A stretch of 64,000 bases of DNA, from assembly GCF_900167475.1 (NCBI RefSeq), contig NZ_LT796768.1:992001-1056000 (forward strand), written 5' to 3'. The position numbers and the translations under genes were made by a program. This DNA comes from Aeromicrobium choanae. Its GTDB lineage: Bacteria; Actinomycetota; Actinomycetes; Propionibacteriales; Nocardioidaceae. This document shows positions 50,072-58,048 of this stretch, one piece after another. Under the pieces are notes generated by a model. That model did not search any database and was not told where the DNA came from. It saw nothing but the letters and a program-made list of their open reading frames with translations. The stretch's first letter is position 1, and the number at the start of each line of letters is the position of its first letter.

Positions 50072-50148
50072 TGGTAGCTGGGGCGGGGCTCGAACCCGCG
50101 ACCTCACGATTATGAGTCGTGCGCTCTGACCAACTGAGCTACCCAGCC
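50072..50148 (-). tRNA. metT: tRNA-Met (CAT anticodon, elongator type)
   Basis: A 74-base cloverleaf plus an encoded CCA on the minus strand. The acceptor stem is GGCTGGG/CCCAGCT with G1-U72, the discriminator is A, and the anticodon CAT is at 50112-50114 in loop CTCATAA. The 1-72 pair is G-U rather than the C-A mismatch of initiators, so it is read as elongator tRNA-Met; ileT2-type CAT tRNAs cannot be fully excluded. It is the only one of the four tRNAs here with the CCA in the DNA. Confidence 0.93.
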
Positions 50149-50177
50149 ACGGAGTTGCGAGTCACCTCGCTCCTCAG

Positions 50178-50250
50178 AGCCCCTTTACGGAATCGAACCG
50201 TAGACCTTTTCCTTACCATGGAAACGCTCTGCCGACTGAGCTAAAGGGGC
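50178..50250 (-). tRNA. thrT: tRNA-Thr (GGT anticodon)
   Basis: A 73-base cloverleaf on the minus strand: acceptor stem GCCCCTT/AAGGGGC with discriminator U, anticodon GGT at 50215-50217 in loop ATGGTAA, and a standard T-arm. CCA is not encoded. It is 29 bases upstream of tRNA-Met and shares its promoter. Confidence 0.96.
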
Positions 50251-50263
50251 AAGCCGACAAGTA

Positions 50264-50293
50264 AAGATACCGGGTCAGGTGCCGGGTTCCCAA
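50264..50293 (-). promoter_or_regulatory. Promoter of the tRNA-Thr/tRNA-Met/rpmG unit
   Basis: Minus-strand TTGGGA (50288-50293) and TATCTT (50264-50269) are 18 bases apart. Transcription would begin near 50258, about 8 bases before the first tRNA. Confidence 0.7.
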
Positions 50294-50336
50294 ATCGGGG
50301 TGGGCGCGACATCGATCCACCTTGGTATCGCAGTCT

Positions 50337-51362
50337 TCATCGCGCGGCGGCGGCGAGCCGCGAGGGCCACTTCGGGCCCTCGTAGATGAAGCCGGTGTAG
50401 CCCTGGACGAGGTCTGCCCCGGCCTCGATCCGAGCCCTCACGTCGGCCTCATCGGTGACCCCGCCGACGCCGATCAGGGTGAGCCCCGCGCCGGCGCGGG
50501 CGCGGATGCGGCGCAGCACCTCGACGGCGCGGCCGGCCAGGATCGGACCGGACAGTCCGCCGGCCCCGGCGGCGTCGACGACGTCGCGAGGCGTGCGCAG
50601 CTCGGCGGGCCGGGCGATCGTCGTGTTGGTGGCGCTGATCCCGTCGAGGCCCAGCTCGAGGACGAGGTCGGTGACCTGGTCGACGTCCTCGTCGGCGAGG
50701 TCGGGGGCGATCTTGACCACGAGCGGGACGCGGCGGCCGTGGTTGCCGTCGGCGACCCCCTTGACCGCCGCGAGGATCGGCTCGAGGGACTCCACCGCCT
50801 GCAGGTCGCGCAGGCCCGGGGTGTTGGGGCTCGACACGTTGACGACGAGGTAGTCCGCGTACGGCGTGAGCAGGCGGGCGCTCTCGACGTAGTCCTCGGC
50901 CGCGCGCTCGGCGGAGACGACCTTGGTCTTGCCGATGTTCACGCCGATGACGGCGCGGCGGCCCGCTGGCGTGCCGCGCAGGCGGTGCAGGCGGGAGGCC
51001 ACCACGGCGGCACCGTCGTTGTTGAAGCCCATGCGGTTGACGATCGCGTGGTCCTCCACCAGCCGGAACAGCCGTGGACGGTCGTTGCCGGGCTGGGGCC
51101 GCGCCGTGACCGTGCCGATCTCGACGTGACCGAAGCCGAGGGCGAGCAGGCCCAGCACTCCGCGGGCGTTCTTGTCGAAGCCCGCCGCGAGGCCGAACCG
51201 GTGCGGGAACTCGATGCCCATGATCTCGACCGGCGACGGGTCGACGCGGTACGCGAGGCGGGACACGGGGCGGCCCAGACGGATCGCGGCGAAGGCGCGT
51301 TCATGGATGCGCTCGGGATCCATGCGGGCGAACACGGAGTCGAAGAGCGCGTCGTAGGCCAC
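50337..51362 (-). CDS. pyrD: Dihydroorotate dehydrogenase, class 2 (quinone-dependent)
   Basis: Oxidises dihydroorotate to orotate with FMN and passes electrons to the quinone pool; step 4 of pyrimidine synthesis. The 341-residue membrane-associated enzyme has the N-terminal helical extension typical of class 2, then [31 protein letters not shown] and the active-site serine in [20 protein letters not shown] and IGVGGV follow. It starts GTG ([13 protein letters not shown]) with TAGGCT seven bases upstream. It lies 39 bases after a dioxygenase-like gene but seems to have its own start. Confidence 0.97.
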   Translation of the reverse strand: MAYDALFDSVFARMDPERIHERAFAAIRLGRPVSRLAYRVDPSPVEIMGIEFPHRFGLAAGFDKNARGVLGLLALGFGHVEIGTVTARPQPGNDRPRLFRLVEDHAIVNRMGFNNDGAAVVASRLHRLRGTPAGRRAVIGVNIGKTKVVSAERAAEDYVESARLLTPYADYLVVNVSSPNTPGLRDLQAVESLEPILAAVKGVADGNHGRRVPLVVKIAPDLADEDVDQVTDLVLELGLDGISATNTTIARPAELRTPRDVVDAAGAGGLSGPILAGRAVEVLRRIRARAGAGLTLIGVGGVTDEADVRARIEAGADLVQGYTGFIYEGPKWPSRLAAAAR

Positions 51363-51369
51363 GGCGACC

Positions 51370-51375
51370 AGCCTA
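51370..51375 (-). promoter_or_regulatory. Leaderless-type -10 box for pyrD
   Basis: TAGGCT on the minus strand is exactly 7 bases before the GTG at 51362. There is no Shine-Dalgarno, which fits a leaderless pyrD message. Confidence 0.6.
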
Positions 51376-51401
51376 GGACACGGCCTCCGTCGCGCCTCCG
51401 G

Positions 51402-51923
51402 TCAGGCTCGGAGCCAGGCGGCGACCCACCAGAGGACGCCGTGGGGGGCGTCGGCGTAGGGCACCGAGACCTGCCAGCTGCCGTCGAGCTCGTTCCCCAG
51501 CTTGGCCAGGGTCTCGATGCCCGAGGCCCACAGATCGGCACCGAGCCCGCCGTCGAGGGCGGCCAGGCGGGCGCCGTCGCCCGAGCGCAGCGCGAGGTCG
51601 ACGGTGTCGTCGAAGTCCAGCGCCCGCTCGTCGAAGTGGCCCGGGGCCTTCTCGCTGCGCTTCGCGCTGCCGTTCGCCATCACGAGCAGCACCTCGGCAT
51701 CGGCGGCGACGGTCCCGGCGAACCCGGCGGCGTCGAGCAGGGCGCGGGCCACCGACTCGGCGAAGGGGTCGTCGCCCACGACGGCCACGGACTCGGCTCC
51801 CGTGACGATCGCGCGCACCGCGGCCACGGCGGAGACCCGCAGGTCGGCCACGGGGTCCTCGAGGCTCGCGTACCTCGGCAGGAGCGCAGGGACGGGCGGC
51901 ACGACCACGAAGCGGCGGATCAC
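51402..51923 (-). CDS. Class III extradiol dioxygenase subunit B-like protein
   Basis: A 173-residue cytosolic protein resembling the subunit B fold of class III extradiol dioxygenases (LigB-like). Landmarks are RRFVVVPPVPALLPRYASLE at the start, VAVVGDDPFAES and ADLWASGIETLAKLGNELDG. The usual iron-ligand His pair is not obvious. Such short actinobacterial members are conserved but unassigned; an enzymatic role is not claimed. The GTG at 51923 overlaps the folP2-like stop (GTGA). Confidence 0.65.
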   Translation of the reverse strand: MIRRFVVVPPVPALLPRYASLEDPVADLRVSAVAAVRAIVTGAESVAVVGDDPFAESVARALLDAAGFAGTVAADAEVLLVMANGSAKRSEKAPGHFDERALDFDDTVDLALRSGDGARLAALDGGLGADLWASGIETLAKLGNELDGSWQVSVPYADAPHGVLWWVAAWLRA

Positions 51924-52783
51924 GCGAGGCCCCGGATCGCGCGGGCGGGCGGGCGTCGGCCCGCGATGGTCCAGGCCATGTCGACGACCTGACGCGTCTC
52001 GGGAACCTGGTGGACGCGGTAGACCCGCGCGCCCGCCGTGGCGGCCACGGCCGTGGCGGCGAGCGTGCCCAGCAGGCGCTCCCCCACCGGGCGGTCGAGG
52101 GTCTCGCCGACGAAGTCCTTGTTGGACAGTGACACGAGCACCGGCCAGCCGGTGTCGACCATCTCGCCCAGGCGGCGGGTCACCTCGAGCGAGTGGAAGG
52201 TGTTCTTGCCGAAGTCGTGCGCCGGATCGATCAGGAGGCTCTCGCGCGCCACTCCCAGCGCGAGGGCGCGCTCGGCCTGGGCCACGGTGGACGCGATCGC
52301 GTCGGCGACCACGTCGTCGTACTCGATGCGGTGCGGCCGGGTGCGTGGAGTGATGCCGCCGGTGTGCGTGCAGACCATCGCGACGTCGAACTCGGCGGCG
52401 ACTTCGGCCAGAGCCGGATCGGCGCCGCCCCAGGCGTCGTTGAGGAGGTCGGCGCCGGCCTCGCAGACGGCGCGGGCCACCTCGGAGCGCCACGTGTCGA
52501 CGCTGATCACCACGTCGGGGAAGGCGGACCGCACGCGCTCGACGAACCCGACGACGCGGCGCTTCTCCTCGTCGGCGTCGATCTCGGCGCCGGGGGCGGC
52601 CTTGATCCCGCCGATGTCGACGATCTCGGCACCCTCCGCGACGACCTGCTGCACACGTTCGAACGCCGAGTCCTCGGCCCACGTGGCGCCGCGGTCGAAG
52701 AACGAGTCCGGCGTGCGGTTGACGATGGCCATCATCAGCGTGCGGTCGTCGCCGAAGCTGTGGCGCCCGAGGCGAAGCGTCAT
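51920..52783 (-). CDS. folP2: Second dihydropteroate synthase-like protein (FolP2 type)
   Basis: A 287-residue TIM-barrel protein of the dihydropteroate synthase family. The start matches DHPS (LMMAIVNRTPDSFFDRGATW), and DLLNDAWGG is present. But the loop usually GGESTRPG reads GGIKAAPG, and the SRK loop reads LSNKDFVGE, so the Ser-Arg-Lys pterin/pABA contact is broken. This fits the FolP2 group adjacent to gpgS in mycobacteria (Rv1207-Rv1208), which lacks DHPS activity. A role in methylglucose lipopolysaccharide synthesis is inferred. It overlaps gpgS by 4 bases. Confidence 0.88.
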   Translation of the reverse strand: MTLRLGRHSFGDDRTLMMAIVNRTPDSFFDRGATWAEDSAFERVQQVVAEGAEIVDIGGIKAAPGAEIDADEEKRRVVGFVERVRSAFPDVVISVDTWRSEVARAVCEAGADLLNDAWGGADPALAEVAAEFDVAMVCTHTGGITPRTRPHRIEYDDVVADAIASTVAQAERALALGVARESLLIDPAHDFGKNTFHSLEVTRRLGEMVDTGWPVLVSLSNKDFVGETLDRPVGERLLGTLAATAVAATAGARVYRVHQVPETRQVVDMAWTIAGRRPPARAIRGLA

Positions 52784-53709
52784 CGGTCCACCTCGGCGAA
52801 CGGAGGGCGCTCGGTGAGGTCGACGTCCTGCTGCAGGGCCACGAACGCCCCCTCGAACGAGCGGAACTGCCGCAGGGTGGCCTCGTCGGCATCGGGAGCG
52901 CGACCGGCGCGCGACATCATCGCGGCCAGCAGCTGCACGGACATCGCTCCGAGCGCACGGAGCGGCTGGTGGGAGTGTGCGCGCCGGCCGAGATCGACCT
53001 GGGCGATCGCGTCGATCCCCTCGGCGTCGGCCACGTCGACGAGGGCGGCGAGGTCGACGCCGTAGCCGACGGGCACCCGGTGGGCAGCCAGCGCGGCGCG
53101 GCGCACGGCCCACTCCCCCGCGAGCGGCTGGACCACGTGCGTGAGCTCGGGACGCAGCAGCGCCAGTGCCGGACGGGCGACGAGCTCGGTGGCCCGGCCT
53201 CCGCCGTCGGGATCGTCGAGGGCGCCCTCACGGTACGGACGCTCGTAGAAGCCCTTCACGAGCGTCACCGAGGGATCGGTCAGCAGCGGCCCGAGCAGCC
53301 CGGTGACGAAGTGCGTGCCCCACTCGGTGAGGTCGGCGTCGACGAACACGAGCACGTCGCCCGTGGCCACGAACTGCGCCTTCCAGATCGCCTCGCCCTT
53401 GCCTCGGTGACTGCCGAGGTCGGGCCGGATGTCGGCGAGGTGCTGGACGGTGGCGCCGGCCTGCGCGGCCAGGCGCGCGGTGTCGTCGGTGGAGCCGCTG
53501 TCGATCACCAGCAGCTCGTCGACGAGCCCCGAGTCACCGACGAACGCGTCGTGGATCCGGCCGGCGACGTCGCCCACGGTGGCGGCCTCGTCGAGGGCGG
53601 GGATCACGACGCTGACCCGGACGCCGGCGGCGCGCTTGGCCTCCAGAAGTGCAGCGGGGTCCCACTGGTCCCAGCGGTAGGTCCTGCGATCGAACCACGT
53701 GTCTGCCAC
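52780..53709 (-). CDS. gpgS: Glucosyl-3-phosphoglycerate synthase
   Basis: Transfers glucose from UDP- or ADP-glucose to 3-phosphoglycerate, the first step of glucosylglycerate and methylglucose lipopolysaccharide synthesis. The 309-residue GT-A enzyme has VVIPALDEAATVGDVAGRIH (nucleotide binding), GSTDDTARL and the metal-binding DAD (residues 124-126 in LVFVDADLTEW), then HSHQPLRALG near the C-terminus. The start is GTG at 53709 with TACGGT six bases upstream. Overlaps with folP2 (ATGA) make an operon with the preceding small gene possible but not certain. Confidence 0.9.
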   Translation of the reverse strand: MADTWFDRRTYRWDQWDPAALLEAKRAAGVRVSVVIPALDEAATVGDVAGRIHDAFVGDSGLVDELLVIDSGSTDDTARLAAQAGATVQHLADIRPDLGSHRGKGEAIWKAQFVATGDVLVFVDADLTEWGTHFVTGLLGPLLTDPSVTLVKGFYERPYREGALDDPDGGGRATELVARPALALLRPELTHVVQPLAGEWAVRRAALAAHRVPVGYGVDLAALVDVADAEGIDAIAQVDLGRRAHSHQPLRALGAMSVQLLAAMMSRAGRAPDADEATLRQFRSFEGAFVALQQDVDLTERPPFAEVDR

Positions 53710-53715
53710 GCGATC

Positions 53716-53721
53716 ACCGTA
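53716..53721 (-). promoter_or_regulatory. Leaderless-type -10 box for gpgS
   Basis: TACGGT on the minus strand lies exactly 6 bases before the GTG at 53709, in the 21-base gap after the small upstream gene. It lets gpgS-folP2 be transcribed separately. Confidence 0.55.
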
Positions 53722-53730
53722 CCTGCGGCG

Positions 53731-54033
53731 TCAGCGACGGTCGTCGTCGACGACCACGCCGCCCAGCAGCCGCTCGACCATGAACCGGGCCTGCGTGACA
53801 CTCGGGGTGGCGACCTCGTCGGGCGACTCCGCAGCGGGCTCGTCGTATCCGAGACCGGCGACGGCGACATCCCAGGCAGCGGCGAGGTCGGCCATCAGCG
53901 CGGCGACCTGGTCCTGGTGGCGCTGGTGCCGCGCCTCCTCGAGGAGGTCGAGCTCGTAGGCGTCGGGCACGAGCTCGTAGAGCCCGTGCAGGGTCGAGGC
54001 GGCACCGGGACGACGGTCGTCGGCGTGGCTCAT
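53731..54033 (-). CDS. Small hypothetical protein upstream of gpgS
   Basis: A 100-residue cytosolic protein without a signal peptide or membrane segment. Two amphipathic helical parts are visible (LYELVPDAYELDLLEEARHQ and TQARFMVERLLGGVV), with a His-rich RHQRHQDQVAALMADLAAAW between. I do not recognise a family. A TAGGGT box six bases before the ATG supports it as a real gene. It precedes gpgS by 21 bases, so it may function in the same pathway, but this is only context. Confidence 0.6.
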   Translation of the reverse strand: MSHADDRRPGAASTLHGLYELVPDAYELDLLEEARHQRHQDQVAALMADLAAAWDVAVAGLGYDEPAAESPDEVATPSVTQARFMVERLLGGVVVDDDRR

Positions 54034-54039
54034 GCCCCG

Positions 54040-54045
54040 ACCCTA
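54040..54045 (-). promoter_or_regulatory. Leaderless-type -10 box for the small gene upstream of gpgS
   Basis: TAGGGT on the minus strand lies 6 bases before the ATG at 54033; no Shine-Dalgarno is present. Confidence 0.6.
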
Positions 54046-54084
54046 GGGGGCCGGACCGACATTCGCCCACGCCGCGTGAACGAA

Positions 54085-54116
54085 CGAGCCCCCGACCGTC
54101 TCCGGTCGGGGGCTCG
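54085..54116 (-). terminator. Terminator after tRNA-Tyr
   Basis: A perfect 14-bp stem (CGAGCCCCCGACCG and its complement) with a TCTC loop, 8 bases downstream of the 3' end of tRNA-Tyr. Confidence 0.85.
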
Positions 54117-54123
54117 CGTCACG

Positions 54124-54205
54124 TGGCAGGTAGAGGATTCGAACCTCTGTAGGCAATGCCGGCTGATTTACAGTCAGCTCCCTTTGGCCGCTCGGGCAAC
54201 CTGCC
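54124..54205 (-). tRNA. tyrT: tRNA-Tyr (GTA anticodon)
   Basis: An 82-base class II tRNA on the minus strand with a long variable arm: acceptor stem GGCAGGT/ACCTGCC, discriminator A, and anticodon GTA at 54169-54171 in loop CTGTAAA. CCA is not encoded. It is monocistronic, with TAATCT upstream and a strong terminator downstream. Confidence 0.97.
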
Positions 54206-54218
54206 GCGACAGTCTGCA

Positions 54219-54224
54219 AGATTA
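54219..54224 (-). promoter_or_regulatory. -10 box of tRNA-Tyr
   Basis: TAATCT lies 13 bases before the tRNA 5' end. No good -35 is seen at 17-18 bases. It is divergent from the yajQ promoter 35 bases away. Confidence 0.5.
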
Positions 54225-54259
54225 CCCCAGCGTCTGATGGAGCCCATAATCAGGGCGGC

Positions 54260-54265
54260 TAGGGT
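54260..54265 (+). promoter_or_regulatory. Leaderless-type -10 box for yajQ
   Basis: TAGGGT on the plus strand is exactly 6 bases before the ATG at 54272, without a Shine-Dalgarno. Confidence 0.6.
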
Positions 54266-54271
54266 GGGGTC

Positions 54272-54763
54272 ATGGCCGATTCCTCGTTCGACATCGTCAG
54301 CAAGATCGACCGCCAGGAGGCGGACAACGCGCTCAACCAGGCGGTCAAGGAGATCGCCACGCGGTACGACTTCAAGAACACCAACGCCTCCATCGAGTGG
54401 AAGGGCGAGTGGGGAGTCGAGATCACCGCGAACGCCGACGAGCGCGCCCTGGCCATCCTCGACGTCTTCCAGACGAAGCTCGTCAAGCGCGGCATCAGCC
54501 TCAAGACGTTCGAGGCCGACGACCCGCGCCAGTCGGGCAAGGACGTGAAGATCAACGGCACCTTCACCGAGGGCATCAGCACCGAGCAGGCCAAGAAGGT
54601 CAGCAAGCTCATCCGCGACGAAGGGCCCAAGGGCGCCAAGGTGCAGATCCAGGGCGACGAGCTGCGGGTCACCAGCAAGTCGCGTGACGACCTGCAGGAG
54701 ATCATCGCGCTGGTCAAGGGCGCCGACCTCGACTTCGCCGTGCAGTTCACCAACTACCGCTGA
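54272..54763 (+). CDS. yajQ: YajQ family (DUF520) nucleotide-binding protein
   Basis: A 163-residue protein of the YajQ/UPF0234 family. It is full length with the family start [20 protein letters not shown] and the C-terminal [20 protein letters not shown] and QFTNYR. Members bind RNA or nucleotides such as tRNA or cyclic-di-GMP, and some act in phage transcription or virulence control; here the role is unknown. The 3' end overlaps the convergent MFS gene by 10 bases. Confidence 0.95.
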   Translation: MADSSFDIVSKIDRQEADNALNQAVKEIATRYDFKNTNASIEWKGEWGVEITANADERALAILDVFQTKLVKRGISLKTFEADDPRQSGKDVKINGTFTEGISTEQAKKVSKLIRDEGPKGAKVQIQGDELRVTSKSRDDLQEIIALVKGADLDFAVQFTNYR

Positions 54764-55965
54764 ACCGTGACGCCGCGCTGGCGGGCGGCTCCGGCCACCA
54801 GGACTGCGGCCAGCAGCAGCACCGCCGACGACGCGGCCAGGGCCCAGGCAGCGCTGAGCTCCTCCGCGGCGATCCCCAGCAACACTCCCCCGGCCGATGC
54901 CGACCCCAGGAACGCCATCGAGGTCACGGACAGTGCTGTGGCACGGTGCGCCTCGGTGACCCGGTCGTGCACGAGCGCGTTGTAGGCCGCGCCGAACGAC
55001 GTGTGCACGAGGTAGCAGAGCCAGAACCCGGCCACGAGCGCGACGGGACCCCCGGCGATCGCCATCACCGCGAGGCCCAGTGCCTCGGCCGCCGCCAGGA
55101 CCGGCGCGACCACGCCGGGGCCCACCTCGCGCAGGACCCGCGACGCGACGGTGGCCCCGAGTGCGGCCAGACCCCACGCGATCGACGAGACCACGCCGAG
55201 GACGCTGCCGGCAGCGGAGGTGTCGGTGGAGAACTCGGCGAGCCGGACCGGCATCAGCATCTCCAGGCCGGCGACAGCGACCCCGCACAGCAGCATCGCT
55301 GCGGTCAGCAGGCGAAGACGGCGGCCGAAGGCCACACGGACGCCGGTCGCCAGGGTGTGCCGCCATGCCGCTGCGGTGGTCGGCTCGGTACGCGCGACCG
55401 GCTCCATCAGCAACCGGGCGGCGACGATCTGCACCACGACGATCGCGATCGCCAGGACGTAGGGCACCGCGAGGGAGTCGCCGGCCGACCACGGCGACAC
55501 GTACAGCAGCCCGGCCGAGATCAGTGAGCCGATCGCGATCGCCGCGCTGATCACCCCGCCCGCCGTGGCCAGCGCCGAGGGCACCTCGGAGGTGGCGCCG
55601 CGCGCGTTCTCCGCGTCGACGAACCACGACTCCAACGCCCCGCTGTCGAGGGCGCGGAACAGCCCGCTGACCCCCCACGCGAGCGCGAACGCCAGCACCG
55701 ACTGCGCAGCGAGGGTGAGCGCGTAGGCGGCGATCGCGGCCACTCCCGACGCGATGAAGACCGGCCGACGGCCCCAGGAGTCCGCCAGCGCTCCGCTGGG
55801 CACCTCCATGACGATCACGACGATGCCCTGTGCCGCCATCGCGATGCCGATCTCGGCGATCGTCAGTCCACGCTCCAGCGGCAGCAGCAGCGAGACCGGC
55901 ATGAGCAGACCTGTCGCGAGCCAGCGCAGGCCGAGCAGCAGCAGGAACCGTCCTCGCACCCCCAT
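54754..55965 (-). CDS. MFS transporter (12 transmembrane type)
   Basis: A 403-residue major facilitator superfamily protein with about 12 hydrophobic segments. MFS motif A is visible as [20 protein letters not shown] between helices 2 and 3. The N-terminus [20 protein letters not shown] and later [20 protein letters not shown] mark the central loop. A drug or metabolite exporter is likely, but no substrate can be assigned. TAGAGT six bases before the ATG suggests leaderless transcription. Its 3' end overlaps yajQ by 10 bases. Confidence 0.85.
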   Translation of the reverse strand: MGVRGRFLLLLGLRWLATGLLMPVSLLLPLERGLTIAEIGIAMAAQGIVVIVMEVPSGALADSWGRRPVFIASGVAAIAAYALTLAAQSVLAFALAWGVSGLFRALDSGALESWFVDAENARGATSEVPSALATAGGVISAAIAIGSLISAGLLYVSPWSAGDSLAVPYVLAIAIVVVQIVAARLLMEPVARTEPTTAAAWRHTLATGVRVAFGRRLRLLTAAMLLCGVAVAGLEMLMPVRLAEFSTDTSAAGSVLGVVSSIAWGLAALGATVASRVLREVGPGVVAPVLAAAEALGLAVMAIAGGPVALVAGFWLCYLVHTSFGAAYNALVHDRVTEAHRATALSVTSMAFLGSASAGGVLLGIAAEELSAAWALAASSAVLLLAAVLVAGAARQRGVTVQR

Positions 55966-55971
55966 GCCCCG

Positions 55972-55977
55972 ACTCTA
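55972..55977 (-). promoter_or_regulatory. Leaderless-type -10 box for the 12-TM MFS gene
   Basis: TAGAGT on the minus strand is 6 bases before the ATG at 55965. It lies 35 bases from the divergent rarD start. Confidence 0.55.
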
Positions 55978-56012
55978 GGGGCGACCCAGCGGGATGACGC
56001 GGAGCGGAAAGG

Positions 56013-56960
56013 GTGTTGAGTAAGCACGTGGCGACCACGAACACCGACTCGAAGTCCGGGCTGATCTACGGCTCGGCGGCCTACCTCTGCTGGGGCTTCT
56101 TCCCGCTCTACTGGCCCCTGCTCGACCCCGCCTCGCCCCTCGAGGTGCTCGCCCACCGCATCGTGTGGACGCTGGTCTTCTGCGTGGGTCTGCTGACGAT
56201 CACCCGCAAGTGGGGCGCGTACCGCTCGATCCTCCGACAGCGGCGGCTCATGGTGCCGCTCGCGATGGCCTCGGTCGTCATCACCGTGAACTGGGGCGCC
56301 TTCATCTGGGGCGTCACGAACGGGCACGTCATCGAGACGAGCCTGGGCTACTTCATCAATCCGCTGATGACCGTGCTGCTGGGCGTGTTCCTGCTGGGCG
56401 AGAACCTCCGGCGCCTGCAGTGGGTGGCCGTCGGTCTCGGCACGCTCGCCGTGGTGGTGCTGACGGTCGACTACGGACGTCCGCCCTGGGTCGCTCTCGT
56501 GCTGGCCACGAGCTTCGCCACCTACGGGTTCCTCAAGAAGCGCGCCAACCTCGGCACGATCGAGGCGCTCTCGGTGGAGACGACGATCCTCACGCCGTTC
56601 GCGATCGCCTACCTGGTCTTCCTCGGGACGGCCGGAACGCTCGCCTTCGGCAACGAGGGTGCCCTCAACACGGTGCTGCTGATGGGCACCGGCGTGGTGA
56701 CGGGCATCCCGCTGCTGATGTTCGGCGCCGCCGCGACGCGGCTGACGCTGACCACGATCGGCATCCTGCAGTACCTCGGGCCCATCCTGCAGTTCATCTT
56801 CGGCCTGACGATCTTCGGCGAGGAGATGGGCACGGCGCGCTGGATCGGCTTCGTGATGGTGTGGTCCGCGCTCGTGATCTTCACCTACGACGCGATGAGC
56901 ACCCGGCGCCGCGCCAAGCGCACCGCCGACGAGTGCGCCGCGGAGTCCACCGCGATCTGA
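56013..56960 (+). CDS. rarD: EamA/RarD family transporter
   Basis: A 315-residue inner-membrane protein of the RarD group in the drug/metabolite transporter superfamily. Ten transmembrane segments are visible. The family start is YGSAAYLCWGFFPLYWPLLD and the later repeats include GVTNGHVIETSLGYFINPLM and FTYDAMSTRRRAKR at the C-terminus. Substrates are unknown in most bacteria. Possible starts are GTG 56013, TTG 56016 and GTG 56028; AAAGG favours one of the first two. Confidence 0.9.
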   Translation: MLSKHVATTNTDSKSGLIYGSAAYLCWGFFPLYWPLLDPASPLEVLAHRIVWTLVFCVGLLTITRKWGAYRSILRQRRLMVPLAMASVVITVNWGAFIWGVTNGHVIETSLGYFINPLMTVLLGVFLLGENLRRLQWVAVGLGTLAVVVLTVDYGRPPWVALVLATSFATYGFLKKRANLGTIEALSVETTILTPFAIAYLVFLGTAGTLAFGNEGALNTVLLMGTGVVTGIPLLMFGAAATRLTLTTIGILQYLGPILQFIFGLTIFGEEMGTARWIGFVMVWSALVIFTYDAMSTRRRAKRTADECAAESTAI

Positions 56961-57023
56961 GGGCCCCTCGGCGGCGCTCGTCAAGTGGCGTAAACCGGGG
57001 CCACGAGCGAGGGCGGGCGGCCG

Positions 57024-58010
57024 CTAGCCCAGGCGCTGGGTGGAGCGGGTGCAGATGTCGTCGAGCGCGTCGCGGGCGGCACCCGCAGGCAGCTTGTCGA
57101 GCAGGGCGCGGGCCGCGTCGGCCTCGGCGCGGACGTAGGCGCGCGCCTCGTCCATGGCCGGGTGCTCACGCAGCGCGCGGATGACCCACTGGACGTCGTC
57201 CTCGTCCTCGATCGGGCCCGAGAGCAGGCCGCGCAGGCGCTCGTCACCTAGGACCGGGTTCGACTGCACCAGCAGCGTGGGCAGGGTGGGCACGCCCTCG
57301 CGCAGGTCGGTGCCGGGCACCTTGCCCGAGTCGTCGGCATCGCTGGCGATGTCGATGATGTCGTCGGCCAGCTGGAAGGCCACGCCGATCCGCTCGCCGA
57401 ACTCCAGCAGCGTGGACTCGACGTCCTCGCCGGCGCCGGACATCATGGCGCCGAAGCGCGCGGCAGTGGCGATCAGCGACCCGGTCTTGTCAGCGACGAC
57501 CGAGAGGTAGTGCTCGAGCGGGTCGTCGCCCGGGCCGGGGCCCAGGGTCTCGCGCAGCTGGCCGTGCACCAGGCGCGCGAACGTCTCGGCCTGGATGCGC
57601 ACGGCGTCGGGGCCGAGGTCGGCCACGAGCGAGGAGGCCCGCGCGAAGAGGAAGTCACCGACGAGGATCGCGACGGAGTTGTTCCAGCGCGCGTTGGCGC
57701 TGGGCGCACCCCGGCGCATGGACGCCTCGTCCATCACGTCGTCGTGGTACAGCGTGGCCAGGTGGGTCAGCTCGACCACGACGGCGGCAGGGACGATGTC
57801 CTCGCTTGTGGGGTCACCGAACTCGGCGCACAGCACCGTGAGCAGCGGACGGAAGCGCTTGCCACCGGCCTGCAGCAGGTGCGAGGAGGCCTCGGCCACC
57901 AGCGGCTCCGGGCTGTGGGCGGACGTGATCAGCAGGTCCTCAACCTGCTGCACCCCCGCGGAGACACGCTGCTCGAGCGCATCATCCGCGAACGACCCGA
58001 CGCTGGCCAC
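57024..58010 (-). CDS. Polyprenyl diphosphate synthase (probable menaquinone side-chain enzyme)
   Basis: A 328-residue trans-prenyltransferase that condenses isoprenoid units. The two Asp-rich metal motifs are present: LYHDDVMDEASMRRG (first) and FQLADDIIDIASD (second), with VVADKTGSLIATAARFGAMM between. Octaprenyl or nonaprenyl chain length is likely for menaquinone. The GTG at 58010 (VASVGSFADDALEQRV) has GGAAGGAAG at ideal spacing; an ATG at 58043 is the alternative. It lies just after nuoN (5 bases if the ATG is used) and is probably read with the nuo cluster. Confidence 0.9.
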   Translation of the reverse strand: MASVGSFADDALEQRVSAGVQQVEDLLITSAHSPEPLVAEASSHLLQAGGKRFRPLLTVLCAEFGDPTSEDIVPAAVVVELTHLATLYHDDVMDEASMRRGAPSANARWNNSVAILVGDFLFARASSLVADLGPDAVRIQAETFARLVHGQLRETLGPGPGDDPLEHYLSVVADKTGSLIATAARFGAMMSGAGEDVESTLLEFGERIGVAFQLADDIIDIASDADDSGKVPGTDLREGVPTLPTLLVQSNPVLGDERLRGLLSGPIEDEDDVQWVIRALREHPAMDEARAYVRAEADAARALLDKLPAGAARDALDDICTRSTQRLG

Positions 58011-58048
58011 GTCCCACTTCCTTCCCACGACCGCCGACGACATGCCCG

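Noticed and set aside
57024..58043. ATG at 58043 as the start of the polyprenyl synthase
   Set aside because: Only weak Shine-Dalgarno; the GTG at 58010 has a strong one. Kept as the alternative.
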